A DNA stretch of 64,000 nucleotides from positions 1-64,000 of the forward strand of contig NZ_JOEI01000024.1 of assembly GCF_000718095.1 (NCBI RefSeq), given 5' to 3'. The position numbers were made by a program, and so were the translations under genes. The DNA is from Streptomyces scopuliridis RB72 (lineage in GTDB: Bacteria; Actinomycetota; Actinomycetes; Streptomycetales; Streptomycetaceae). Below are positions 1 to 8,067 of this stretch, in pieces (position 1 is the first letter of the stretch; each line of letters begins with the position of its first letter). The notes below the pieces were generated by a model, which worked only from the letters and a program-made list of their open reading frames with translations, was not told the DNA's origin and ran no database searches.

Positions 1-145
1 TGGGGCGACCCTCCGCCTTGCGATCGCCGCTCGGCATCCGAAGGAGGAATCAAGGCGCCGAGACGGAGAGAGCGCAGCGAACGCAGTGCACCGGACGCCC
101 CCGGGCCCGCCCTTCGGGCGGACGGCGCTACTTTGAAGACAGGCC
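1..145. other. Left edge, no gene assigned
   Basis: No reading frame here could be assigned to a family. A short GC hairpin (CCGCCC, loop, GGGCGG) at about 107-121 lies just past the stop of the leftward globin-reductase gene and may be its terminator. The rest could be the edge of a feature outside the window. Confidence 0.4.
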
Positions 146-1894
146 CTAGCCGATCGCCCCCACAAGCTCTTCCAGGGAGTCGTGCCGGATCCGCTCCAGC
201 GGGATCCCGGCCCCCTTGAGCGCGTCGAGACTGCTGCGGATCATCCCGGGCGGCCCCGACAGGTACGCGTCGTACTCATGCCAGGGACCGTATTCGCGCA
301 CCGCCTCCGGAAGCTGCCCCGTAAGCCCCTGGCTGGGCCCCTCGGCGACCACCGGACGCACCGCCAGCCACGGGTGCACGCTCTGGAGCTGCAGCATCGT
401 CTCGATGTCGTACAGATCCTCGTCATGGCGCGCACCGTAGAAGACCTGGACGGGGCGCCGGTGCCCGTGCTCGGCGACATCCTCGACGAGCGCCTTGATC
501 GGCGCTATGCCCGTGCCGCCGCCCAGACAGAGCAGACCGTTGTCCGTGCTGTGGTCGACCGTCATCGAACCGGCCGGCGGGCCGAGACGCAGCACGTCGC
601 CGGGGCGGGCGTGATGGACCAGCGCGTTGGAGACCCAGCCCGCCGGAACCGCCTTCACATGGAAGGACAGCAGACCGTCCGGGCGGGGCGCGGAGGCGAA
701 CGAGTAGTGCCGCCAGACCCGCGGCCACCACGGCGTCTCCAGGCTGGTGTACTGGCCTGCCACAAACGGATACGGCTGGTCGGGGCGGACCGTGACAACA
801 GCGATGTCGGACGTGCGGAGATCGTGCGAGACCACCTCGGCCTGCCACCAGGCCGGAGCGTGCAGCTCGTTCTCCGCCGCCGCGTCGATCATGATCTGCG
901 AGATCGTGGTGTACGTCCTGACCCAGGCGCCCTCGGTCTCGTCGTCCCAACTGGACGAGGCGTAACGGGACAGCGCGCCCAGAAGCGCCTCACCGACGGC
1001 GGGGTAGTGCGTGGCCTGTGTGCCGTACTTGCGGTGCCCCCGGCCCAGTTGCCGGAGATAGCCCGTCAGGACGGCCGGGGAGTCCATGTGCTCGGCAGCG
1101 GTCAGCAGCGCCTTGAGGAGCCGGTCACGCTGGGCGTCCATGGCGACAGGAAACAGGCCGCGCAGATCCGGGTGGCGGACGAAGAGCAGCGAATAGAAGT
1201 ACGAGGTGACCTGGTCGGAGACCGGAGCGATCTCGGCCAGCGTACGGCGGACCAGGATCGCGTCCGGCGAAGCGTTCGGATCGTCCGCGGGAGCGGAAGG
1301 AACGGCGGAAGCGGAGGGCGCGGCAGGGGCCACGGCGGACGGTTGCGGCGCCGGAGCCTCGGGGGGCAGCGCGGCCGATACGGGTGCGGCCGGCTTCGCC
1401 GCTCCTGACGCGGCTCCTGGCGCGGCTTCGGAGTCCGGCTCACCGCCGCTGCCGGCCGTCGTGGCGGGATCCGTAGCGGGATCTGCGGCGGCTGCGGCGG
1501 GGCCTGTGGCGGGATCCTCGTGGACCGGCGGATGAGGGGCAGGTCCGTCCCCGCCGCGCACCCCCTTGCCACGCGGCCGGAAGGCCTCGGGAACGTCATC
1601 CACCGGCCCCGGCTGCCGCCGGGCCGCCGTATCCGTCCGTGCCTCATGCCCTGCGGCGCCCTCGCGCGAGGGCGGAGCGGAACGAGCCGCCCCGGAGCCC
1701 ACCGGGCGTATGGAGGCAAGCGAGCGACTCGGGACGGGTATTCGCTCCCGGCCCGCCGCCTCCTCAGCGCCGCCCGCGGTCCCGGAGTCCGGCCGGCCCT
1801 CGGCCCTCGGCGCTCGACGGGCGGCGAACCAACCGCCTCCTCCGCCGTCTCCAGAAGTGCCGTTGTCGGCCGACGTGGTGGTCGGAGCGTCCAT
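146..1894 (-). CDS. Globin-type flavohemoprotein / FAD-NAD(P)H oxidoreductase with long disordered N-terminus
   Basis: Probably a flavohaemoglobin-like enzyme: the globin binds haem and an attached ferredoxin-reductase-type module feeds it electrons from NAD(P)H, typically for NO or O2 chemistry. About 210 N-terminal residues are Ala/Pro/Gly-rich and look disordered. The globin domain follows (about 210-345, with GRGHRKYG carrying the likely proximal His). Then come the FAD domain with RHYSFAS and the NAD domain with GGGTGIAPI and LSGPPGMI. At 582 residues it is much longer than classic flavohaemoglobins (about 400) because of the tail. I chose ATG 1894 because GAGGCGAGG precedes it; an in-frame ATG at 1915 has no good ribosome site. 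The family is clear, the substrate is inferred. Confidence 0.85.
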   Translation of the reverse strand: MDAPTTTSADNGTSGDGGGGGWFAARRAPRAEGRPDSGTAGGAEEAAGRERIPVPSRSLASIRPVGSGAARSAPPSREGAAGHEARTDTAARRQPGPVDDVPEAFRPRGKGVRGGDGPAPHPPVHEDPATGPAAAAADPATDPATTAGSGGEPDSEAAPGAASGAAKPAAPVSAALPPEAPAPQPSAVAPAAPSASAVPSAPADDPNASPDAILVRRTLAEIAPVSDQVTSYFYSLLFVRHPDLRGLFPVAMDAQRDRLLKALLTAAEHMDSPAVLTGYLRQLGRGHRKYGTQATHYPAVGEALLGALSRYASSSWDDETEGAWVRTYTTISQIMIDAAAENELHAPAWWQAEVVSHDLRTSDIAVVTVRPDQPYPFVAGQYTSLETPWWPRVWRHYSFASAPRPDGLLSFHVKAVPAGWVSNALVHHARPGDVLRLGPPAGSMTVDHSTDNGLLCLGGGTGIAPIKALVEDVAEHGHRRPVQVFYGARHDEDLYDIETMLQLQSVHPWLAVRPVVAEGPSQGLTGQLPEAVREYGPWHEYDAYLSGPPGMIRSSLDALKGAGIPLERIRHDSLEELVGAIG

Positions 1895-2234
1895 GGTGTG
1901 CCTCGCCTCGAACATCTTTCGGTCGGTCTGCGCACTTCCGCTGGCCCGGAATACGCTAGCAATTCCCCGCTCTGACTAGGACTGTTGAGACCTCACGTTA
2001 ACCTCCCCCGAAGCCCCAATTCGGGCACAAGGTGAAGGAGTGCGACATTGCCCACACCGCCCGCACAGGCAGCATGACAGGCCGGCTCACGACAGGGGAC
2101 AAAGAGCGCGAAGTCCGGGCATCCACACCGGATTTACCGTTAGGCTCCATCGCTCCTGTGCTCATTCGCCGGATTCCGGCCGCGATTCCCGCGGCACCTC
2201 CGGGTCAGAGTATTACTGCCGACGCCGTACCGGT
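1895..2234. other. Intergenic region, nothing recognised
   Basis: About 340 bases between the globin-reductase start and the HAD stop. It should carry the globin-reductase promoter, but I cannot pick a convincing -35/-10 pair. A 75-codon frame at 2032-2259 has no family resemblance and I do not call it. Confidence 0.4.
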
Positions 2235-2873
2235 TCACTGGAGGCGCACCAGTTCATAGGCCTCACGCAGATCGCCCCCTGTGTACGTGTGCGTGGCAAG
2301 CCCCGACAGATGGTGATCCGCATTCACCGCCACCGCCCGGGGCGCCGCCGCGAAGATCTCCGCGTCCGACATCGAATCACCGTAGGCAACACAGTCGTCC
2401 AGGCTCACCCCGAACTCTGCACACAGCCGGTTCGCGATCTTCACCTTGGCAGCCGGGTTCAAAATGCCCGCACGGTCGACCGGCTCGGTGAAAGGCAGCA
2501 CCGGCCAGCGAGAACCATGAGCGGCATGCACACCCCACTCCAGCAGCCGCGTGACAAAGAAGTCGGGCGACAAGGAGATAACAGCGCAGTAATCCCCCCG
2601 CTTCCGGATATCCGCCCAGACCTCACGGATACCCAGCAGCCAGGGCGCGCCCTCGAAAGCCGCCGCCACCTGCACCGTGGCGAGTTCGGCCCACAGCTCC
2701 CGGGCCCGCACCGCGAACTCGTCCGGCGCCAGCCCGAGTGACAGGAACTCACGCTCCAACTCCGCGATTTCGGCACCCAGCCCCAGCTGCCGGGAAATCT
2801 CCACAGCCGCCGCCGAACCACGGATCAGCGTTCCATCGAGATCGAAGAGATGCAGTCTGCGTACGCTCGCCAT
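2235..2873 (-). CDS. HAD-IB family (SerB-like) phosphatase
   Basis: A soluble 212-residue hydrolase of the haloacid dehalogenase superfamily, probably a phosphomonoesterase. Motif I is FDLDGTLIRG at the N-terminus (nucleophile and acid/base Asp). Motif II is the Ser of VISLSPDFF, motif III the Lys in AKVKIAN, and motif IV GDSMSDAEIF. The helical cap between motifs I and II places it in subfamily IB with phosphoserine-phosphatase-like enzymes. The substrate cannot be told. The start codon abuts the divergent DUF2269 gene, so the two share a promoter interval that contains a parS site. Confidence 0.88.
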   Translation of the reverse strand: MASVRRLHLFDLDGTLIRGSAAAVEISRQLGLGAEIAELEREFLSLGLAPDEFAVRARELWAELATVQVAAAFEGAPWLLGIREVWADIRKRGDYCAVISLSPDFFVTRLLEWGVHAAHGSRWPVLPFTEPVDRAGILNPAAKVKIANRLCAEFGVSLDDCVAYGDSMSDAEIFAAAPRAVAVNADHHLSGLATHTYTGGDLREAYELVRLQ

Positions 2874-2940
2874 GTACGCCGAGGTTAGTACGCGCGGTTA
2901 CTCCCGCGGGCAGACGCCCCAGACCCCGTCGCCAGGCACC

Positions 2941-3492
2941 GTGTTTCACGTGAAACAACTCAAGCGGCCCGCGCGCCGGACCCTCCTCGTCACCCATGTC
3001 GCCACATCCGTGAGCTGGCTGGGACTCACCCTCGGCCTCCTCACCCTCGGCGTCACCGCCTTCCTCACCAACGACGCCACCACCACACAGGCCGCCTACC
3101 GCGCCATGAAGATCCTCGCCGACTGGCTGATCATCCCCATCGCCCTGCTCGCCCTCATCAGCGGAGTGCTGCTCTCACTCGGAACCCCCTGGGGCCTGGC
3201 CCGGCACCGCTGGGTATGGACCAAGTTCTGGCTCACCCTGATCACCCTCGCGGCAACCGTCTTCGCCCTGCGGCCGACCATCAACGACGCCGCAGCCGCC
3301 GGACTCCCCGACAACAGCCTCGTCGCCGCGCCCACAGTGGCGAGCTGCGCCTATCTCTTCATGACAGCGATCTCCGTACTCAAACCCTGGGGACTCACGC
3401 GGCGCGGCCGACGTCTGCGGCGCACAGCCACATCCCATCGGACTACTTCTCGTAAAGCGGTGGACGAACGATCACCGGCTCCGACAGCCTGA
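2941..3492 (+). CDS. DUF2269-like integral membrane protein
   Basis: A small hydrophobic protein of about 183 residues with four predicted membrane segments: SVSWLGLTLGLLTLGVTAFL, DWLIIPIALLALISGVLL, FWLTLITLAATVFAL and APTVASCAYLFMTAISVL. It has a basic Arg-rich tail. It resembles DUF2269/DUF2214-type proteins of unknown function. The start is uncertain: GTG 2941 and GTG 2950 both lie inside the parS palindrome, and an ATG at 2872 would overlap the divergent HAD start. The stop is 5 bases before the next gene, suggesting co-transcription with the GNAT gene. Confidence 0.75.
   Translation: MFHVKQLKRPARRTLLVTHVATSVSWLGLTLGLLTLGVTAFLTNDATTTQAAYRAMKILADWLIIPIALLALISGVLLSLGTPWGLARHRWVWTKFWLTLITLAATVFALRPTINDAAAAGLPDNSLVAAPTVASCAYLFMTAISVLKPWGLTRRGRRLRRTATSHRTTSRKAVDERSPAPTA
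2942..2957. other. parS: parS site 1 (ParB-binding palindrome)
   Basis: Exact TGTTTCACGTGAAACA, the published Streptomyces parS consensus. It covers the likely GTG start (2941 or 2950) of the DUF2269 gene, so ParB bound here would sit on the translation-initiation region of that gene. Confidence 0.93.
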
Positions 3493-3497
3493 TCCTT

Positions 3498-4364
3498 ATG
3501 CCGACACCGCTCTCCGCACAGCCGATCCGCCGTCTGACCTTGAGCGACCTCAAGTCCTGCGCAGACCTCGCCGAAGACCGCAGCTGGGCACGCGAGGAGC
3601 ACAAATGGGGCCTGCTGCTCTCGGCGAGCACCGCCTACGGCATCGACGACCCGGCGGGCAAAGGGCTGGCCGCCGTATGCGTCGTCACCTCGTACGGCCC
3701 CACGGACCGCCCGGAACTCACCGCCATCGGCATGCTGCTCGTCGCCGGACGGCACGCCCGCCAGGGGCTCGGGCGACGGCTCATGGACCACGCACTGCAC
3801 GAGGCCGGGAACACCCCCCTCACCCTCTACGCCACCCCGTTCGGACGCCCGCTCTACGAAAAGCTCGGCTTCACCGACATCGGCGAGGCCGAGACTCTCC
3901 TCGGACACCTCCGGTCACCGGAACACCCACTGCGGATCACCACCCGGCCCGCCTCCGCCGGCGACCTGCCGGCCCTCGTACGCCTGGACACCGAAGTCCT
4001 CGGAGCAGACCGCACCCACCTCATCGCGCGCCTCCCCGCCTTCGCCGACCGGCTCAGAGTCGCGGAGGAAGGCTCCACCCTCATCGGATACGCGGCGGCC
4101 TGGCCCACACCGGCCGCCGATGTCATCGGCCCGCTGATCGCCCGGGACACAGAGACAGCGAAAGCGCTGATCTCCGCGCTGGCCACAGGCTCGGACCGCC
4201 CCGTACGCACCGTCATCGACCTGCGCCACAAGGAACTACAGAACTGGCTCAAAGACCACGGCCTGAAACCGGTCACCCTCACCACACTCATGGCATACGG
4301 CGACCGGGACCTGCCCGGCGACCGGTCCCGGCGGTTCGCACCCCTGAACATGGCGACCGGCTGA
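3498..4364 (+). CDS. Tandem-GNAT acetyltransferase
   Basis: 288 residues with two GNAT-like halves. The N-terminal half keeps the acetyl-CoA signature (about residues 88-99, RHARQGLGRRLM) and the C-terminal Tyr-containing motif LYEKLGFTDIGE. The C-terminal half (about 145-288) is degenerate and resembles the extra acetyltransferase-like domain of YitH/HolE-type proteins. It probably acetylates a small molecule or a protein amine; the substrate is unknown. It starts 5 bases after the DUF2269 stop, so probably lies in the same transcript. Confidence 0.85.
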   Translation: MPTPLSAQPIRRLTLSDLKSCADLAEDRSWAREEHKWGLLLSASTAYGIDDPAGKGLAAVCVVTSYGPTDRPELTAIGMLLVAGRHARQGLGRRLMDHALHEAGNTPLTLYATPFGRPLYEKLGFTDIGEAETLLGHLRSPEHPLRITTRPASAGDLPALVRLDTEVLGADRTHLIARLPAFADRLRVAEEGSTLIGYAAAWPTPAADVIGPLIARDTETAKALISALATGSDRPVRTVIDLRHKELQNWLKDHGLKPVTLTTLMAYGDRDLPGDRSRRFAPLNMATG

Positions 4365-4413
4365 GCCTCGCCGTTCGGCCCCCGCGGCCGCCCTCCGGCG
4401 TACGCTGCGGATC

Positions 4414-4866
4414 ATGAGCGATCTGAAAATACGGCCCGCCGCCCACGACGACATCCCCGCCATCGTGGCGATGCTCGCGGACGACCCCCTGGGCGCCCAG
4501 CGCGAGTCCCCCGACGACCTCACCCCGTACACCGAGGCCTACGAACGACTCGCCCGCGACCCGAACCAACACGTGGTGGTGGCCGAACGCGACGGCCGGG
4601 TCATCGGCACGCTCCAGCTCACGATCATCCCCGGACTCTCCCGGCGCGGCGCCACCCGCTCCATCATCGAAGCCGTACGCGTCCACGCCGACGAGCGCGG
4701 CAGCGGACTCGGCACCCGCTTCATCGAGTGGGCGGTCGACGAATCGCGCCGCCAGGGCTGTCAGTTGGTCCAGCTGACCTCCGACGCCAGCCGCACCGAC
4801 GCCCACCGCTTCTACGAGCGGCTCGGCTTCACCGCCTCACATGTCGGTTTCAAGATGAGTATCTGA
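4414..4866 (+). CDS. GNAT family N-acetyltransferase
   Basis: A 150-residue single-domain GNAT. Visible are the N-terminal strand LKIRPAAHDDIPAIVAML, the acetyl-CoA loop around VHADERGSGLGTRFIEWAV (Q/RxxGxG/A type) and the C-terminal FYERLGFTASHVGF. The length is typical for the family. The substrate is unknown. It stands 49 bases after the tandem GNAT on the same strand. Confidence 0.88.
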   Translation: MSDLKIRPAAHDDIPAIVAMLADDPLGAQRESPDDLTPYTEAYERLARDPNQHVVVAERDGRVIGTLQLTIIPGLSRRGATRSIIEAVRVHADERGSGLGTRFIEWAVDESRRQGCQLVQLTSDASRTDAHRFYERLGFTASHVGFKMSI

Positions 4867-4981
4867 AAACCGCACCCTTATCCGTTTTGGCTCGTTGCCT
4901 CCGGCAAGGGGCCGGACGTGCGTCCGGATCCCGTCCCCCAACTCGAACAGGCCCCACCCGGCCCGGGAGGAGACGGACCAC

Positions 4982-6049
4982 ATGCTCAACGAGATAGCTC
5001 TGATCGAGTCCAGAGCACTGCGCGCAAGCGTCGCGGAACGCGATGACGTCCTCGACAAGGTCAAACAACTGACCCTGTCACCGGACGGCCTCCACGCCAC
5101 CACGAAGGACGTCGCCGCCTACTTCGAAGTCGGCGAAACCGTCATCTGGGCCGTGATCCACGATCACCGTGCCGAACTCACATCCAACGGATACCGCGTC
5201 CTCGAAGGCGAGCAACTGACTTGCTTCAAGCAAGTCTGTGGGATCTCCTCCCGCAGCCGCTCCATCGGAGTCTTCTCCCGGCGAGCCGTTCTGAACACCG
5301 CCATGCTGCTCCGCGACAGCATCGTCGCACGTCAGGTGCGCACCTACCTACTCAACGCCGAAGCAAAGCACCACGCCGTTCCTGTGGATAACCTTTTCCA
5401 CAGGCTTACCGAGTGGGTCGACGAGCGCATCGCGGAGGCCGTCGCCCGGGAGATGGCCACCCGCACCGAGACGGACATGGCACGCGCGGATATGACGCGT
5501 ATCGCCGAGGAAACGGTCCGTACCGCGATCGACCGGACCATCGTCCCGGTTCTCAATATCGCGGTCCGCAACGACGGCGAGCAGCGCGCCCGCATCGAAG
5601 CACTCGATGACGAAGTGACCCGCCTCAAACGCATCCTGTGTGAACGCGAGGCAGCCGGCTCCATGAACGCACTCGACGCCATGAACCCGCATCAGTTCGA
5701 ACAGCACATCGCATGGCTCTGCCGGCGGGACGGCTGCGACCAGGTCACGGTGACCGGCGGACATGGCGACACCGGCGCGGACATCCTGGCCTACGCCCCC
5801 GATGGACGCCGCCTGGTCGTCCAGTGCAAGGCACGTACACCCGCCGCGACCATCACCAGCGGTGACGTACAGCAGTTCATCGGGATGGCCAAGCTGGACT
5901 ACAAGGCCGACATCGCGCTGCTCGTCGCCACCTGCCCCTTCACCCGCGACGCCCTCCTGCTCGCCGCGCGGCACGATATGACAGCGGTCCACCGCGGCCT
6001 GCTGGAAGCCTGGAACAACGGGGCAAAGCTCCACGTGCTCCAGGGGTAG
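4982..6049 (+). CDS. Mrr-like restriction endonuclease fused to an N-terminal DNA-binding-like module
   Basis: 355 residues. The C-terminal third (about 237-350) is an Mrr_cat/PD-(D/E)xK nuclease: E240 in HQFEQHI, the GDTGAD segment with D267, and Q281-C-K283. Mrr enzymes cleave modified or foreign DNA. Residues 30-130 resemble phage-regulator-like DNA-binding modules (TKDVAAYFEVGETVIWAVI), and 200-222 look like a coiled coil. I chose ATG 4982 for the GGGAGGAG ribosome site just upstream. No methyltransferase is adjacent, which fits a modification-dependent enzyme. Two facing DnaA-box 9-mers lie inside the gene (5383-5402). Confidence 0.82.
   Translation: MLNEIALIESRALRASVAERDDVLDKVKQLTLSPDGLHATTKDVAAYFEVGETVIWAVIHDHRAELTSNGYRVLEGEQLTCFKQVCGISSRSRSIGVFSRRAVLNTAMLLRDSIVARQVRTYLLNAEAKHHAVPVDNLFHRLTEWVDERIAEAVAREMATRTETDMARADMTRIAEETVRTAIDRTIVPVLNIAVRNDGEQRARIEALDDEVTRLKRILCEREAAGSMNALDAMNPHQFEQHIAWLCRRDGCDQVTVTGGHGDTGADILAYAPDGRRLVVQCKARTPAATITSGDVQQFIGMAKLDYKADIALLVATCPFTRDALLLAARHDMTAVHRGLLEAWNNGAKLHVLQG
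5383..5402. promoter_or_regulatory. Pair of facing DnaA-box-like 9-mers inside the Mrr-like gene
   Basis: TGTGGATAA at 5383-5391 is the exact complement of the canonical box TTATCCACA. TTTTCCACA at 5394-5402 differs from it by one base. They face each other 2 bases apart and encode V-D-N-L-F-H of the nuclease, about 40 kb left of oriC. Binding is not proven. Confidence 0.45.
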
Positions 6050-6068
6050 TCCGCCTGCGCGTACGGGA

Positions 6069-6099
6069 CCGAAGCCGCAATCCACGCTTGCGGCTTCGG
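6069..6099. terminator. Hairpin terminator between convergent genes
   Basis: CCGAAGCCGCAA and its exact complement TTGCGGCTTCGG flank a 7-base loop directly after the Mrr-like gene. It probably ends that transcript and may also serve the convergent hydrolase gene. Confidence 0.65.
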
Positions 6100-6137
6100 A
6101 GCCGCGCAGGCGCTACCGCCAACAGACCAGTGTGACC

Positions 6138-6153
6138 GGTTTCACGTGAAACA
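6138..6153. other. parS: parS site 2
   Basis: GGTTTCACGTGAAACA: the 14-base core GTTTCACGTGAAAC is intact, with one mismatch at the outer left base. It lies in the short gap between the convergent Mrr-like and serine hydrolase genes. Confidence 0.88.
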
Positions 6154-6164
6154 TCACGGTCGCT

Positions 6165-7556
6165 CTACTCCTTGATATCCCCGAGGCCGCGCCAGCCCTT
6201 CGAGTCCACACCCCCGGGAACCGCGTCGTCCGGCCCGTACGGCTCGCGCGTAAAGACGAACGACCCGACGTCGAGATGGCTCACCGAGCCGTCAGGGCGA
6301 CGCACCACCCGCAGGGTCTCCCCCGCGTAGTAGCCATCGAGCCCTCTCCAGTCGCCATCGGGCTGCACCACGAAGCGCGAACCACGCCCGCCGCCTCGTA
6401 GCGGGCCAAGTTCCAGGCCCCGGTCCGACAACCACTTCAGCCCGAAGGGACTCGTACCCCAGTACCACGGCCCGGTGAGATCCAGCAGATCCCGGTCGGC
6501 CTCGGGCAGCGGACGCCACGGTTCGGGGATCCGCGGCTCCGCGTCCGCCACAATGCCGATGAGATCAGCGGCGATCGCCCCGGCATACGGCCCCGAGGTG
6601 ACATTGGCCAGCACCACCGCGGCCACGTCGTCCTCCACACTGACCCACAGACCGGCGACAAAGCCGGGCAGCGAACCCGTATGGCCCACCAGCGTCCGGT
6701 CCCCCCACCGCACAAGCTGCGTCCCGAGCCCATAGCCGTCGTTCCACTGCCCGGCCTCGGGCGGCACGGCCGGTGTCCGCAGCTCCCGCACAGAAGCCTC
6801 GCTCAAGACCTTCTCGTCCCCCTCCGAGAGGAAGACCGCGAAGCGGCAGAGATCGGCGGCCGTCGACCAGAGCTGACCAGCGGGGGCCATCAGCCCCAGA
6901 TCCTCCGTCGGCTCGGGCAGCATCACATCGGCCCAGGGATGCACGGCCCAGCCACCCGCGTGCGGAGCCACCGGCCGCGCGGACGTACGGTCCATGGACA
7001 ACGGCTCAAGGACCTCACGCCGCAGCACTTCCTCCCAGGACGCTCCACGCACCGCCTCGACCAGCGAACCGAGCAGCGTGAAGCCCGGGTTCGAGTAGTG
7101 GTGGCGCCGCCCCGCAGGATGCAGCACGGGCCGCTCACCGAGGACGTCCGCGAGCTCCGGCCGAAGCGAACCCGGAGTCCGCTCCCACCAGGGCGGCGGA
7201 GTCTCCGCGCTCAATCCCGCGCTATGGCCGAGGAGCTGAGCGACCGTGACCTCGCCCACCCCGGTCCCCGGAAGATGCTTCTCCAGCGGGTCATTCAGAT
7301 CAAGCAGCCCCTCATCACGCAGCCGCAGCACCAGCACGGCGGTGAACGTCTTGGTGATCGACCCGATGCGGTACTGCGTATCCGCGTCCGGAGCATGCCC
7401 CTCCACACAACTACGGGCTCCCGTCCACACCATCCGCCCCTCCCGCGCCACCGCGCCGACCAGCGACGGGGCACGTCCCTCGGCCTGAGCTCGGGCGATG
7501 CGATGCAACAGGGCTCGTCGCGTACTGGGCAGCAACTGTTCAGGAGATGAGGTCAT
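6165..7556 (-). CDS. Serine hydrolase, class C beta-lactamase / D-Ala-D-Ala carboxypeptidase fold
   Basis: 463 residues of the beta-lactamase (PF00144) family. The catalytic tetrapeptide is S66-I-T-K69, the second motif Y154-S-N156 and the third H292-T-G294 (replacing KTG). No signal peptide is seen, so it may act in the cytoplasm as an esterase or peptidase rather than on penicillin. A C-terminal region of about 110 residues after the catalytic domain resembles the lipocalin-like extension found in this family. I used ATG 7556; an ATG at 7565 is possible. The gene is divergent from the VOC gene. Confidence 0.88.
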   Translation of the reverse strand: MTSSPEQLLPSTRRALLHRIARAQAEGRAPSLVGAVAREGRMVWTGARSCVEGHAPDADTQYRIGSITKTFTAVLVLRLRDEGLLDLNDPLEKHLPGTGVGEVTVAQLLGHSAGLSAETPPPWWERTPGSLRPELADVLGERPVLHPAGRRHHYSNPGFTLLGSLVEAVRGASWEEVLRREVLEPLSMDRTSARPVAPHAGGWAVHPWADVMLPEPTEDLGLMAPAGQLWSTAADLCRFAVFLSEGDEKVLSEASVRELRTPAVPPEAGQWNDGYGLGTQLVRWGDRTLVGHTGSLPGFVAGLWVSVEDDVAAVVLANVTSGPYAGAIAADLIGIVADAEPRIPEPWRPLPEADRDLLDLTGPWYWGTSPFGLKWLSDRGLELGPLRGGGRGSRFVVQPDGDWRGLDGYYAGETLRVVRRPDGSVSHLDVGSFVFTREPYGPDDAVPGGVDSKGWRGLGDIKE

Positions 7557-7654
7557 GCTCCACATCTACCGGCGAGAACCCGCCCGGTCGACTCCATTTC
7601 GCACCACGGCCTCACACCCTGGACAGAAACGGCCGGAATGATCAGAGTGACCGC

Positions 7655-8029
7655 ATGACATCCCTGGTGCGCCACATCACCATCGACTGCGCGGACACCT
7701 ACGCCCTGGGCAACTTCTGGGCCAAGGTCCTCGGCGCTTCCCTGGCGGACGACGACAAGCCCGGCGATCCGGAAGCACTGCTCGCGTCAGAGGGCGCCAC
7801 GCTGCTCTTCATCGAGGTGCCCGAGGCCAAGGCAACCAAGAACAGAGTCCACTTGGACCTCCAGCCCCAGGACCGCACCCGCGACGAAGAGGTGGACCGC
7901 CTCCTCGCCCTCGGCGCCACCCTCGTGGGCGACCACCGCCGCCCCGACGGCGCGGGCTGGGTCACCCTCGCGGACCCGGAAGGCAATGAATTCTGCGTGG
8001 AACGCAGCGCCGCCGAACGAGCGTCCTGA
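7655..8029 (+). CDS. VOC (glyoxalase/bleomycin-resistance fold) protein
   Basis: A 124-residue protein with two beta-alpha-beta-beta-beta halves typical of vicinal oxygen chelate proteins: [20 protein letters not shown] opens the first half and NRVHLDLQP the second. The family includes dioxygenases, glyoxalases and antibiotic-binding proteins. The actual substrate cannot be inferred. ATG 7655 gives the standard family N-terminus; an upstream in-frame start lacks family resemblance. Confidence 0.85.
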   Translation: MTSLVRHITIDCADTYALGNFWAKVLGASLADDDKPGDPEALLASEGATLLFIEVPEAKATKNRVHLDLQPQDRTRDEEVDRLLALGATLVGDHRRPDGAGWVTLADPEGNEFCVERSAAERAS

Positions 8030-8067
8030 GCCAACCATCCCGACCAACCATGACGTGGAGGAGAACT

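Noticed and set aside
2032..2259. 75-codon plus-strand frame upstream of the HAD gene end
   Set aside because: No family resemblance, no good ribosome site, and it overlaps the HAD stop in antisense.
4862..4960. Possible tRNA or attachment-site remnant between the GNAT and Mrr-like genes
   Set aside because: The minus strand has a tRNA-like GTTCGAGTT stretch, but no acceptor or anticodon stem could be formed.
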